From NCBI GenBank assembly GCA_015066785.1, contig SVNT01000009.1, forward strand, positions 1-49,278: DNA of 49,278 bases, written 5' to 3'. The DNA is from Ruminococcus sp. (lineage in GTDB: Bacteria; Bacillota; Clostridia; Oscillospirales; Ruminococcaceae). Shown here piece after piece: positions 24,465 to 32,636 of this stretch; within the stretch, counting starts at the first letter, position 1; each line of letters starts with the position of its first letter. The translations under genes and the position numbers were made by a program. The notes under the pieces were generated by a model that saw only the letters and a list, made by a program, of their open reading frames with translations, made no database searches and was not told the origin of the DNA.

Positions 24465-26732
24465 TTACTTGTTGTCCTTCTGTCTGATTTCGACACGGCG
24501 GATTTTTCCGCTGATTGTCTTGGGAAGTTCGTCAACAAACTCAACAATTCTGGGGTATTTATAGGGTGCAGTATGAGTCTTGACATAGTTCTGGATTTCC
24601 TTGACAAGCTCGTCACTGCCGCTTGTTCCCTTTGTGAGAACAATAGTAGCCTTTACAACCTGACCTCTTACAGGGTCGGGAGCGGCTGTTACCGCACACT
24701 CAAGAACATAGGGAAGTTCCATGATAACGCTTTCGATTTCGAAGGGCCCGATGCGGTATCCCGACGACTTGATGACATCGTCGATTCTTCCGACATACCA
24801 GAGGTAGCCTTCTTCGTCCTGAGTTGCCTGGTCGCCTGTATGGTAGTATCCGTCATACCATACATCCTTTGTCTTTTCTTCGTCCCGATAGTATCCGAGG
24901 AAAAGTCCGCAGGGAGTCTTCTTGTTTGTTCTTATGCAGATTTCTCCCGTTTCACCTGTCTTGCACTGCTTGCCTTCAGCGTTGAGGAGCACAACATCAT
25001 AAAGCGGAGTGGGCTTACCCATTGAACCGATTTTGGGAGTTGTACCGACAAGGTTTGCGATTGAAAGTGTCGTTTCGGTCTGACCGAAACCTTCCATTAT
25101 CTTCAGACCTGTTGCCTTCTGGAACTGATAGTAAACTTCGGGGTTGAGAGCCTCTCCCGCAGTTGTTGCGTATTCGATAGAAGAAAGGTCGTATTTAGAA
25201 AGGTCTTCCTTTATGAAGAAACGATACATTGTCGGGGGTGCGCAGAATGTAGTGATATTGTATTTCTTGAACATGGGGAGGATTTCGTCGGAGTTGAATC
25301 TGTCGAAGTCATATGTGAATACTGCCGCCTCGCAGAGCCACTGTCCGTAGAGCTTGCCCCAGAGAGCCTTACCCCAGCCTGTATCGGAGATTGTGAAATG
25401 TATTCCGTTAGGATTTACATTGTGCCAGTATTTCGCAGTGATGTAATGTCCGAGTGCATATTTGTATGAGTGTGTTGCAATCTTCGGATAGCCTGTTGTT
25501 CCCGAAGTGAAGAACATGAGCATCGGGTCGTCGCCGCAGGGAGTGTCATCTGTACGCTCGAAAACATCGCTGCAGAGTGCCATTTCGCTGTTGAAATCCG
25601 ACCAGCCGTTTCTCTTTTCGCCGACGCAGATTTTCTTGAGGTCGGGGAATTCCTTCGCTGCAAGCTCAACCTGGTTTGCAACATCACCGTCGGAAGTACA
25701 TACGATAGCCGATACTCCCGCCGCCTTGAAACGATATGTGAGGTCATGTTCAACAAGCTGATTTGTTGCGGGGATTACGATTGCACCCATCTTGTGAAGT
25801 GCAAGGATGCTGAACCAGAACTGATAATGACGCTTGAGGATGAGCATTACCCTGTCACCCTTTTTGATTCCGAGAGAACGGAAATAGTTTGCTGTCATAT
25901 TACTGTATTTTTTCATATCCCCGAATGTGAAACGATGCTCCGACTTGTCATTGCCGACCCAGATCATAGCGAGCTTTTCGGGAGTTTTTGCAGCAATTCT
26001 GTCCACGCAGTCAAAACCGAAGTTGAAACGCTCTTCGTTCTTGAACTTGATTTCCTGAAGTACGCCGTTTTCGTCGCACTTCGTCTTGATAAACTTGTTT
26101 GCAACGGTTGTTTCGTCACTGCGCTTAACCTTTGTGCCTACGCTGTCGGATGACTTTACAACCGTGCCTTCTTCGTCGGTCTTTACGACGAATGCGTAGA
26201 TTTTACAGTCAGACCCTCCTACTGCCTTGAGAGCATGGGGATATGAACTGTTGTAGTAGATTGTGTCGCCCTCGGTAAGAACTTCTTTTCTGCCATTGAT
26301 TTCGATAGAGAGCTTACCCTTGACAACGATGTCCATTTCCTGTCCTTCGTGTGAGCTGTACGAAGGCTTTGCATCGGGGTCGTAGGGGATTGTAACGAGG
26401 AAAGGCTCAACAACCTTATCCTTGAAACGAGGTGCGAGGTTGTCATAGATAAATCCCGACTTACGCTCGATACGGAGACCCTCGCCCTTCTTTGTAACAT
26501 TATAGATAGAAAGATTGGGGCTTGAGCCCTCAAGCAAATCCTTGATATCTACACCGAAAATATCTGCGCAATTATAGATAAATGTGAAACCGAAATCAAG
26601 CTCTCCGCTTTCGAGCTTTACATATTCGTCAACTGTAATTTCGGTCTTTTCCGCCATCTGCTCCTGCGTATAACCTGCGATTTCACGGAGCGTCCTGATT
26701 CTTTCTGCGACTTCCTTCAACTGATAACCCAT
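24465..26732 (-). CDS. XRE-cupin-acyl-CoA synthetase fusion
   Basis: A 755-residue three-part protein. Residues ~1-65 form an XRE-type helix-turn-helix (GYTQEQMAEKTEITVDEY). Residues ~95-185 form a cupin barrel (SSHEGQEMDIVVKGKLSI, EGDTIYYNSSYPHA). Residues ~225-755 form an AMP-forming acyl-CoA synthetase with FFTSGTTGYPKI, GFGQTET, YHTGDQATQDEEGYLWYVGR and a C-terminal KTISGKIRR with its catalytic Lys. The start at 26730-26732 follows AAAGGAAGG; sequence upstream of it belongs to the leader RNA. An Ile-type T-box precedes it, which suggests activation of a branched short-chain acid for isoleucine synthesis. The acid is inferred, not shown. Confidence 0.9.
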   Translation of the reverse strand: MGYQLKEVAERIRTLREIAGYTQEQMAEKTEITVDEYVKLESGELDFGFTFIYNCADIFGVDIKDLLEGSSPNLSIYNVTKKGEGLRIERKSGFIYDNLAPRFKDKVVEPFLVTIPYDPDAKPSYSSHEGQEMDIVVKGKLSIEINGRKEVLTEGDTIYYNSSYPHALKAVGGSDCKIYAFVVKTDEEGTVVKSSDSVGTKVKRSDETTVANKFIKTKCDENGVLQEIKFKNEERFNFGFDCVDRIAAKTPEKLAMIWVGNDKSEHRFTFGDMKKYSNMTANYFRSLGIKKGDRVMLILKRHYQFWFSILALHKMGAIVIPATNQLVEHDLTYRFKAAGVSAIVCTSDGDVANQVELAAKEFPDLKKICVGEKRNGWSDFNSEMALCSDVFERTDDTPCGDDPMLMFFTSGTTGYPKIATHSYKYALGHYITAKYWHNVNPNGIHFTISDTGWGKALWGKLYGQWLCEAAVFTYDFDRFNSDEILPMFKKYNITTFCAPPTMYRFFIKEDLSKYDLSSIEYATTAGEALNPEVYYQFQKATGLKIMEGFGQTETTLSIANLVGTTPKIGSMGKPTPLYDVVLLNAEGKQCKTGETGEICIRTNKKTPCGLFLGYYRDEEKTKDVWYDGYYHTGDQATQDEEGYLWYVGRIDDVIKSSGYRIGPFEIESVIMELPYVLECAVTAAPDPVRGQVVKATIVLTKGTSGSDELVKEIQNYVKTHTAPYKYPRIVEFVDELPKTISGKIRRVEIRQKDNK

Positions 26733-26788
26733 AGTTACCTTCCTTTCTGCATAGGGAATATTCCCTTTTTGATTTGCGTTCGGGACAA

Positions 26789-27057
26789 ATAAAAAACGCC
26801 CCAAACAATTTCTTGTTTGAGACGAATAACAATCGTATCCGCGGTACCACTCAAATTGCGTTTTTAACGCCACTCATCAGGATTCCAACAAATCCCTTGT
26901 CTTAACGCGACAACACGGAGAGAACCTACTTATATAATATTTTCAGCCTCTCAGCTCAGAAGTGATGGGCATTGAATAACAGTAAGTATCGCCTCTCATC
27001 ATACAGCGACTCTCTGTGACTTCTTATCATTCTGCCGTCTTCGTCATTGCTTTTCTG
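26789..27057 (-). promoter_or_regulatory. T-box leader, isoleucine (AUC) specifier
   Basis: On the minus strand: GAGTGGTACCGCGG is the T-box core (about 26840-26853), followed by the terminator arms CGTCTCAAACAAG/TTGTTTGGGGCG and TTTTTTATTTG. Stem I base arms AGAAGT/ACTTCT pair. The three bases at the specifier position are ATC, followed by A, CTTC and TGAG. That is the same register as the TGG of the trpB leader, so tRNA-Ile(GAU) is the likely effector. Confidence 0.85.
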
Positions 27058-27063
27058 TTTAGG

Positions 27064-27092
27064 ATAATACCACCATTTTATTTGATTGTCAA
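27064..27092 (-). promoter_or_regulatory. Promoter of the isoleucine T-box operon
   Basis: TTGACA (27087-27092), 17-bp spacer and TATTAT (27064-27069) on the minus strand, placed just past the stop of the upstream MBL gene. Confidence 0.8.
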
Positions 27093-27110
27093 TAGGTTTT
27101 GAAAAATTTT

Positions 27111-27905
27111 TTAAAAAATTTTCAGTACCGTCCCTGATGGAATATATGCAAGTCGGTCACCCATAATTTCTTTAAGGAATAAAAACTGTTCTTCTCCCGT
27201 GCAGTGCCCCGTGTAGTATGATGTAGGATAGGACAGCAGTATTTCAGCGTATTTACGGAGTTTATCGGCATCATCACCCGCAACTCCCAGTTTCATAAAA
27301 TGAAAACCGCCCACCAGAAAATCAGGCCTGAACCAATCTACAATGCTGAGTATTCCCTTGTGCGAACAACCGCTTATAAGCACGGTTTTTCCGTCTTCTT
27401 CAATGAGAAGATACTGCTCGTGCAGAAAATCCTCCACGATATTTTCGTGATTTTTCCGGACACTGAGACCATACGCCTCCGTCGGATAGCGCCTTTCCCT
27501 GTCGTTGCAGGAAAAAAGAGTGACTCCCTCGCAAAGAGAATACTCATCCCCGACGGTAACTACCCTCGGAATTTCTTTCAGTTTCTTTTTGATACCGATA
27601 TACTTTCCGTCGGCGTTGTAATGCTCACCAAAGGCATTTTCGTTCACATATATATCCGCTTTTTCGTTGAGTGAAAGGAATGTTTCTATTCCTCCGCCGT
27701 GGTCATAATGGCCGTGCGAAAGAACGGCAAAATCCACATCTGAAAGGTCTGTCCCCATTGTATCGGCGTTTTTTGCAAACACATCCGACTGCCCCATATC
27801 AAACAGGATTTTCTTGTTTTTCGTTTCAATATAAAGGCTGAGTCCGTGTTCGGACAGAATGTCACTGCGTTCGGTTGTGTTTTCGCAGAGGACGGATATT
27901 TTCAT
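27111..27905 (-). CDS. MBL-fold metallohydrolase
   Basis: A 264-residue soluble protein of the metallo-beta-lactamase fold. ILFDMGQSD, LSHGHYDHGGG (near residue 62, HxHxDHGGG metal motif) and the later ISGCSHKGI are the pattern of proteins annotated as dihydropterin-phosphate synthase-like MBL hydrolases. The substrate is unknown. The last His lies in YYTGHCTGEEQ. It is the third gene of a minus-strand unit, 32 bp behind a GNAT gene, and the promoter of the next operon begins within 20 bp of its stop. Confidence 0.88.
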   Translation of the reverse strand: MKISVLCENTTERSDILSEHGLSLYIETKNKKILFDMGQSDVFAKNADTMGTDLSDVDFAVLSHGHYDHGGGIETFLSLNEKADIYVNENAFGEHYNADGKYIGIKKKLKEIPRVVTVGDEYSLCEGVTLFSCNDRERRYPTEAYGLSVRKNHENIVEDFLHEQYLLIEEDGKTVLISGCSHKGILSIVDWFRPDFLVGGFHFMKLGVAGDDADKLRKYAEILLSYPTSYYTGHCTGEEQFLFLKEIMGDRLAYIPSGTVLKIF

Positions 27906-27937
27906 AGTTTTATCACCTTGATCTGAAGTGCTGTCAG

Positions 27938-28453
27938 CTATATTTTCTTGCAGTAGAGATTTCTGACCACTCCGCCGTATTTTGTCTTCTGCGAATGGAA
28001 TTCATACCCCATTCCCTCGATATTTGCACGGCTGAACTTATTGTCGGGCGAAACGGTAGCGCAGATGTAGCGCTTGTTCTTCTGCACGGCAATTTCTTCG
28101 AGCTTTTCGGTCATGCGACGCTGAAGTCCGTTACCACGGTATGCGGGAGATACAATCACCAGCTTGAGATTTATCACCTTGTCAAGCTCTTCGGCGGGAC
28201 AGCCTATGTCCCTGCCGAGATTTTCGTCGCTGTCGCCTGCATCGTAAAGCATAGCAAAGCCTGCAAGCACTCCCTCACAATACGCACCTATCGTGTAGTG
28301 AGGGTCGCTGAGGCAAGACAAAAGCATTTCAGGCGTGTTTCTTCTCAATAATTCGGGGTTGTCTAGGGCGGCAAAAGCCTCCTCCTGTATAGCAAGAATT
28401 CTGTCAATTTCATTCTTGTCGCATCTTCTGAATTCAAAATTCTTCGTTGCCAT
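27938..28453 (-). CDS. GNAT N-acetyltransferase
   Basis: A 171-residue GCN5-related acetyltransferase. LVIVSPAYRGNGLQRRM (around residue 98) is the acetyl-CoA-binding motif A, and NKFSRANIEGMGYEF near the end is motif B. The acceptor substrate cannot be predicted. GGGAGG lies before the ATG. It sits between the membrane protein gene 27 bp upstream and the MBL gene 32 bp downstream. Confidence 0.88.
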   Translation of the reverse strand: MATKNFEFRRCDKNEIDRILAIQEEAFAALDNPELLRRNTPEMLLSCLSDPHYTIGAYCEGVLAGFAMLYDAGDSDENLGRDIGCPAEELDKVINLKLVIVSPAYRGNGLQRRMTEKLEEIAVQKNKRYICATVSPDNKFSRANIEGMGYEFHSQKTKYGGVVRNLYCKKI

Positions 28454-28480
28454 AAAAACGCCTCCCGGGCATAAATGATA

Positions 28481-29080
28481 CTACTTTTTCTGCGAAATGA
28501 TACGCTTATAGGTTTCAGCGTCAAGCTGTTTTTCGAGAGAATACTCCTCGTGGAATATCGGGAGCCCCTTCTTTTTGCGGTACTCCATCCAGTCCTTTTC
28601 GAGAAGATAGAGGTTTTTGAAGTTATCGGGGCTTTTAACCAGCTTTTTGCGCTGAACATAAGGGTTATGTACAGCTATGAAAAAACGATATCCGAAAAGG
28701 TCGTTTATCATAGAGAGCGAAATCGTATCCCTCTCGATAAGGAGCTGAAAGGTTTCAAAAAAAGTGAGGTAGTTTGAAATATGTACATTATCCAGATCAA
28801 TATCGGGGCAATTTTCGAAGTCATAGTTTTCGAATAATGTGTATGCGACCTTATAGTCTTCGCTTGTAACAAAGGAATTATTCAGCGAAGCAATGAAATC
28901 AGCCTCAGCGACTTTTCGTGACTGAAAAAGCTCAACAGCTACAAGGATTACACCGAGAATTGCCGAGACAAGTGAAATACACTGTATAAAATCGAACTTT
29001 TCCACTATCGTCATAATAACAAAGCTGATAATGGCTATTGCCATAAAAATATAAATCAACATTTTTGGTCTGTGTCTCAA
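28481..29080 (-). CDS. Membrane protein of unknown function
   Basis: About 199 residues, not recognised. Two hydrophobic helices lie near the N terminus (YIFMAIAIISFVIMTIV and ISLVSAILGVILVAVELF), then a charged, mostly helical cytoplasmic part with DLFGYRFFIAVHNPYVQ. I prefer the TTG at 29078-29080 because GAGGTG lies six bases before it. A GTG nine bases further upstream and an internal ATG at 29060-29062 are alternatives. It heads the unit that includes the GNAT and MBL genes. The layout resembles small membrane proteins with a soluble helical domain, but nothing more specific is supported. Confidence 0.75.
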   Translation of the reverse strand: MRHRPKMLIYIFMAIAIISFVIMTIVEKFDFIQCISLVSAILGVILVAVELFQSRKVAEADFIASLNNSFVTSEDYKVAYTLFENYDFENCPDIDLDNVHISNYLTFFETFQLLIERDTISLSMINDLFGYRFFIAVHNPYVQRKKLVKSPDNFKNLYLLEKDWMEYRKKKGLPIFHEEYSLEKQLDAETYKRIISQKK

Positions 29081-29114
29081 AAACGCCACCTCTTACTATA
29101 AATATTTCTATTTT

Positions 29115-29143
29115 ATTCTACGCTTTTTTACACTGGTTGTCAA
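29115..29143 (-). promoter_or_regulatory. Promoter of the membrane protein - GNAT - MBL operon
   Basis: TTGACA (29138-29143), 17-bp spacer and TAGAAT (29115-29120) on the minus strand. Confidence 0.65.
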
Positions 29144-29144
29144 C

Positions 29145-29182
29145 GCTGAAAACAAAAAGGACGGCAGAAAAACCGTCCTTCG
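29145..29182 (-). terminator. Terminator of the NifX-like gene
   Basis: Arms AAGGACGG and CCGTCCTT, then TTTTTGTTTT on the minus strand. Confidence 0.85.
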
Positions 29183-29193
29183 CATCTGAATTA

Positions 29194-29592
29194 TCAGTGG
29201 CAGCCTGAGCCGCAGCTATGCTCACCCTCGTGATGTCCGTCGCAGGTGTGCCCTTCGCCGTGATGACTGCACATAACATTCGGGTTGAAGTCAAGCCCTC
29301 CCGAAAGATAAGCCTCAACAGCCGCATCGGCATTTCCGCTGACACCGCCGAAAAGCTTTATCCCCGCCTGAGCGAGAGCTGTCTGTGCACCGCCGCCTAT
29401 TCCTCCACAGATGAGAATATCGACATTGTACATCTTCAGGAAATCTGCAAGAGCACCGTGCCCGCTTCCCAAAGTCGGGAAAATATTCGAGCTTACAACC
29501 TTGTTGTCGGCAATGTCATAAATTTTAAAGTTTTCCGTATGACCGAAGTGCTGGAAAACCTGTCCGTTTTCATAAGTAACCGCAATACGCAT
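29194..29592 (-). CDS. NifX/NifB-like dinitrogenase cofactor family protein
   Basis: A 132-residue protein of the NifX/NafY/VnfX-type fold: MRIAVTYENGQVFQHFGH at the start, then ICGGIGGGAQTALAQAGI, then a Gly-rich stretch. The C-terminal ~25 residues are a His- and Cys-rich tail (HHGEGHTC...HSCGSGCH), likely to bind iron or another metal. In organisms without nitrogenase such proteins are usually linked to iron-sulfur or metal handling, and no nif gene is present here. The start at 29590-29592 follows AGAAAGGAA; upstream in-frame starts have no usable site. The Feo iron-uptake genes lie 0.6 kb away on the same strand. Confidence 0.88.
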   Translation of the reverse strand: MRIAVTYENGQVFQHFGHTENFKIYDIADNKVVSSNIFPTLGSGHGALADFLKMYNVDILICGGIGGGAQTALAQAGIKLFGGVSGNADAAVEAYLSGGLDFNPNVMCSHHGEGHTCDGHHEGEHSCGSGCH

Positions 29593-29622
29593 ATCAATCA
29601 TTTCCTTTCTGGAGTTTTGTTC

Positions 29623-29651
29623 AGTATAGCACTTTTCCACTGAAAAGTAAA
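29623..29651 (-). promoter_or_regulatory. Promoter of the NifX-like gene
   Basis: TTTACT (29646-29651), 17-bp spacer and TATACT (29623-29628) on the minus strand. An inverted repeat (AATTCTGAA/TTCAGAAT) lies just upstream near 29662-29690. Confidence 0.6.
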
Positions 29652-29769
29652 GATATATATTCTGAATTTTCCATCAGTTCAGAATTCAATTCCCTATGAA
29701 ATTACACTACTCTCAAACATTTATTGGATTATATCTTTCTTCAATTATACCCCCTGCAGCGTCGCCGGT

Positions 29770-29808
29770 CAACAAAACCCACCCCGCACAATCTGCACGG
29801 AGTGGGTT
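29770..29808 (-). terminator. Terminator of the feo operon
   Basis: Arms AACCCAC.CCG and CGG.GTGGGTT with TTTTGTTG following on the minus strand, just past the small Cys-rich gene. Confidence 0.8.
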
Positions 29809-29816
29809 CGGGAGAT

Positions 29817-29981
29817 TCAATGTTCTTTTTTTCCTGAACAGCAGCCCTTCTTTGCCGAAGGACAGGTTTTGCTGTGTGGACAGCCTATACATTTCTGCCC
29901 GCTTTTTTTAGCTTTGTATACATAAAATGCCGCAAGAAATACTATTACTGCAACAACTGCAATGATTATTATGTTTTCCAT
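29817..29981 (-). CDS. FeoB-associated Cys-rich membrane protein
   Basis: A 54-residue protein. Residues 3-20 are one hydrophobic helix (NIIIIAVVAVIVFLAAFY). The C-terminal half carries five Cys: CIGCPHSKTC and GCC, with several Lys. This is the pattern of the small FeoB-associated Cys-rich proteins found behind feoB in many Firmicutes; they probably help Fe2+ transfer at the membrane. The ATG (29979-29981) is preceded by AAGGAG and lies 15 bp past the feoB stop, so it is the last gene of the feo operon. Confidence 0.88.
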   Translation of the reverse strand: MENIIIIAVVAVIVFLAAFYVYKAKKSGQKCIGCPHSKTCPSAKKGCCSGKKEH

Positions 29982-29996
29982 AAGAAAAGCTCCTTA

Positions 29997-32021
29997 TTAA
30001 ACATTTACCTTTACTTTATCGGATTTCTTGCCGTTGAGTGCATATTCGGCATTGATTTTCTTGTTTGTATTTATCGATATTCCGACAACGATTGCCGCCA
30101 TAACAAGAACAGCTATAAGTCCGGGAAGGAAACCCTCACCGAATGCGCCTGTTGTGAAAAGTGTTCCGAGCTGGAATACAAAGAAAGCTACTGTATAGCC
30201 GACTGCAAACTGAAGTCCGATAGCGCCCCAGAGCCACTTTGCGCTCTTCATTTCAGCATTCATAGCTCCGATTGCGGCAAAGCAGGGAGGTGTAAAGAGG
30301 TTGAACATAAGGTATGCGAGAGCCGCACACTTTGTTATTGCGAATACTGCGGCAACCTCTGTGCCTGCACCCTCCATAAGTGCAAGTTCTTCTGTGTCGA
30401 TAAGATTTTCAAGACCGACAAAACATACGGCAAGAGTACCGACAACATTTTCCTTTGCAATAAAGCCTGTAACAGCCGCTGCTGCAAGCTGCCACGAGAA
30501 AACTCCCACAATAGGAATAAGAAGGTACGCAAACGGATGTGCAATTGACGCAAGAATTGATGCGTCTGCTGTTTCAGCAACTTCAAACTTCCATGTGAAT
30601 GTCTGCATAATCTGAACTGCTGTATTACAGAGAAGAATAATTGTCGATGCCTTTACTATGTAAGACCAGCCACGACTGCACATTGTTCCGAGCGCTCTCT
30701 TGAGGCTGGGTGCCTTGTATTCGGGAAGTTCGATGATAAAGAATGACTTTCTTGCCTTGTAGCCTGCAACCTTGTTTACAAGAAGTGCGCCGAGGAAGAT
30801 AAGTACGATTCCCGAGAAGTACATAAGCGGACTTACCCACCAGTCATCTGCGAAGAATGCACCTGCAAAAAGTGCGATTACGGGGAGCTTCGCTCCGCAG
30901 GGCATAAAGGGTGCGAGCATAGCAGTCGCTCTGCGTTCACGCTCGTTACGGATTGTTCTTGACGCCATAACTCCGGGAATTGCGCATCCCGTTGTGATAA
31001 CGAAAGGAATTACCGACTTACCCGAAAGACCAACCTTCTTGAAAATCGGGTCGAGTACTACTGATGCACGGGCCATATATCCGCAGTCTTCGAGAAGTGC
31101 GATAAGGAAATACATTACCATTACAAGCGGGAGGAATCCGATAACCGCAATTACACCGCCGATTACACCGTCAACGAGAAGTGCATAGAGGAGCGGATTT
31201 GCGTTTTCGAGAAGTCCGCCTACCCAGCCCTGGAATGCTTCGAGCCAACCAACAAGTGTATCTGCAAGGAAAGGCCCTACCCAGTACTGTGAAATCATAA
31301 GAACGAGTACCATAACAACGGCGAAAATCGGAATACCGAGCCACTTGTTTGTGATTACTGCGTCTATCTTGTCACCGATATTCTTATCCTTTGTGAAAAC
31401 CTTGCGGTCTTCAACCTCGGAAACAACGCCGTTTACAAAATCAAAGCGCTTTTTGTCTGCTTCGATAACAGCCTCTTTGTTCGTGAGGTCTACATTTCCC
31501 TGAACATACGGTGCCGCCTGTCCCTTTCCGACCTGTGCCACTGCTGCGGCAACAAGTTCCTTTATACCCTCCGATGTTGTGGAGGTTGTATTTACAACGG
31601 GGCATCCGAGCTTTGCCGAGAGCTTTTCGGAATCGATTACCGTATCCTTTTTCTCATTTATATCCGATTTGTTGAGTGCCACTACAACAGGAACGCCAAG
31701 TTCAAGAAGCTGTGTTGTGAAGAAAAGGCTTCTGCTGAGGTTTGTAGCGTCAACGATGTTGATGATTGCATCGGGATTTTCATTCTTTACATAGGAGCTT
31801 GTAATACTTTCCTCCGATGTGAACGGTGACATTGAATATGCACCGGGAAGGTCAACTGCAATAAGCTCTTCCGAGCCACTGTAAAGACTCTTCCTGATAG
31901 CGTGTTCTTTCTTTTCAACGGTAACGCCCGCCCAGTTTCCGACCTTTTCGTTTCTGCCTGTGATGGCATTGTACATCGTGGTTTTACCGCTGTTGGGATT
32001 GCCTGCCAAAGCAATTCTCAT
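29997..32021 (-). CDS. feoB: Ferrous iron transporter FeoB
   Basis: Main Fe2+ permease of 674 residues. The cytoplasmic N-terminal G domain has GNPNSGKTT (7-15), the effector region NWAGVTVEKK, DLPGAYSM and NKSD (G4). A FeoB-associated helical segment and a TM region with the two Gate motifs follow; GCAIPGVMA and CGAKLPVI (each with its conserved Cys) are visible. GGAGG precedes the ATG. feoA lies upstream on the same strand, separated by ~100 bp that holds an operator-like palindrome and a weak hairpin. Iron uptake under anoxic conditions is the clear role. Confidence 0.96.
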   Translation of the reverse strand: MRIALAGNPNSGKTTMYNAITGRNEKVGNWAGVTVEKKEHAIRKSLYSGSEELIAVDLPGAYSMSPFTSEESITSSYVKNENPDAIINIVDATNLSRSLFFTTQLLELGVPVVVALNKSDINEKKDTVIDSEKLSAKLGCPVVNTTSTTSEGIKELVAAAVAQVGKGQAAPYVQGNVDLTNKEAVIEADKKRFDFVNGVVSEVEDRKVFTKDKNIGDKIDAVITNKWLGIPIFAVVMVLVLMISQYWVGPFLADTLVGWLEAFQGWVGGLLENANPLLYALLVDGVIGGVIAVIGFLPLVMVMYFLIALLEDCGYMARASVVLDPIFKKVGLSGKSVIPFVITTGCAIPGVMASRTIRNERERRATAMLAPFMPCGAKLPVIALFAGAFFADDWWVSPLMYFSGIVLIFLGALLVNKVAGYKARKSFFIIELPEYKAPSLKRALGTMCSRGWSYIVKASTIILLCNTAVQIMQTFTWKFEVAETADASILASIAHPFAYLLIPIVGVFSWQLAAAAVTGFIAKENVVGTLAVCFVGLENLIDTEELALMEGAGTEVAAVFAITKCAALAYLMFNLFTPPCFAAIGAMNAEMKSAKWLWGAIGLQFAVGYTVAFFVFQLGTLFTTGAFGEGFLPGLIAVLVMAAIVVGISINTNKKINAEYALNGKKSDKVKVNV

Positions 32022-32060
32022 ATGTATTCCTCCTTAAAATATAGGTCTTTGCATTATCGT

Positions 32061-32076
32061 GTTAGCTATCGCTAAC
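32061..32076. promoter_or_regulatory. Operator-like palindrome before feoB
   Basis: Read on the minus strand it is GTTAGCGATAGCTAAC. It agrees at 13 of 16 positions with the palindrome over the feoA transcript start (32378-32395). It resembles DtxR-type metal-regulator boxes, which carry GTTAGC/GCTAAC arms. The regulator is inferred. Confidence 0.6.
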
Positions 32077-32094
32077 TCATATCCAAAAATTAAT

Positions 32095-32110
32095 CGGCAG
32101 ATTACTGCCG
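32095..32110 (-). terminator. Weak intrinsic terminator between feoA and feoB
   Basis: Arms CGGCAG and CTGCCG around a 4-nt loop, followed by ATTAATTTTT on the minus strand. It may make feoB expression lower than feoA. Confidence 0.5.
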
Positions 32111-32118
32111 TTTAATTC

Positions 32119-32331
32119 TTAAATCAGAATAGCTTTCGCAAGCTCATTGTCGATGTTGTATCTTCCGTCCTTTATTGAAACGGTGCAACCGCTTTTAAGC
32201 TGGGATACAACAGTTATCGGCTCGCCGCTGTAACAACCGAGTGAAAACAGAAATGCATCAAGTTCTTCATCGTCTGTGTCGATTTGCTTCACGATGTATT
32301 CCTTTCCCTCTTCTGCTTCTTTCAAGTTCAT
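32119..32331 (-). CDS. feoA: Ferrous iron transport protein FeoA
   Basis: A 70-residue SH3-like cytoplasmic protein that supports FeoB. It shows the FeoA pattern: start MNLKEAEEGKEYIVKQI, then SLGCYSGEPITVV and C-terminal YNIDNELAKAI. The ATG at 32329-32331 follows AGGAGG; an in-frame ATG ten codons upstream does not. It is first in the feo operon under a strong promoter covered by an operator-like palindrome. Confidence 0.9.
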   Translation of the reverse strand: MNLKEAEEGKEYIVKQIDTDDEELDAFLFSLGCYSGEPITVVSQLKSGCTVSIKDGRYNIDNELAKAILI

Positions 32332-32377
32332 GATGAACCTCCTGATAACGACATTGTGCAAAACCGTAAAGCGAGAC

Positions 32378-32395
32378 AGTTAGTGCTCGCTAACT
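32378..32395. promoter_or_regulatory. Operator-like palindrome at the feoA transcript start
   Basis: Minus strand AGTTAGCGAGCACTAACT lies just after the -10 box of the feoA promoter, so a bound repressor would block initiation. The same core recurs at 32061-32076. Confidence 0.7.
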
Positions 32396-32401
32396 GGATT
32401 T

Positions 32402-32430
32402 ATAATACCATACCGTATTATATTTGTCAA
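32402..32430 (-). promoter_or_regulatory. Promoter of the feo operon
   Basis: TTGACA (32425-32430), 17-bp spacer and TATTAT (32402-32407) on the minus strand. Confidence 0.8.
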
Positions 32431-32571
32431 TCGGAGTTATCCAAAAAGACAAAAATACTCCATTTTGTCCAATAAATAAAAATCGAAAGAAAAATTTTTG
32501 TGTAAAAAAGCAAGGTCTGTCCCTGCCTTCATATACTACTATCATATTCGTCAGAGAATTTTCTATGCTTA

Positions 32572-32599
32572 TTGATATTTTTTCTCTTTGTGTTATAAT
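32572..32599 (+). promoter_or_regulatory. Promoter of nadE
   Basis: TTGATA (32572-32577), 16-bp spacer and TATAAT (32594-32599). The start codon lies ~38 bp downstream. Confidence 0.65.
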
Positions 32600-32636
32600 T
32601 AATAAAAGTTATTGTGAAGATACTGGAGGTATTCTG

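Larger units (their letters stand above)
26733..27110. other. Leader region of the acyl-CoA synthetase gene
   Basis: Besides the T-box and promoter listed separately, a short inverted repeat (AAGGGAATATTCCCT) lies near 26752-26766 just before the ribosome site. I see no gene. Confidence 0.7.

Noticed and set aside
29194-29592. Nitrogen fixation function for the NifX-like protein
   Set aside because: No nif structural or cofactor genes are present, and such proteins are widespread in organisms that do not fix nitrogen.
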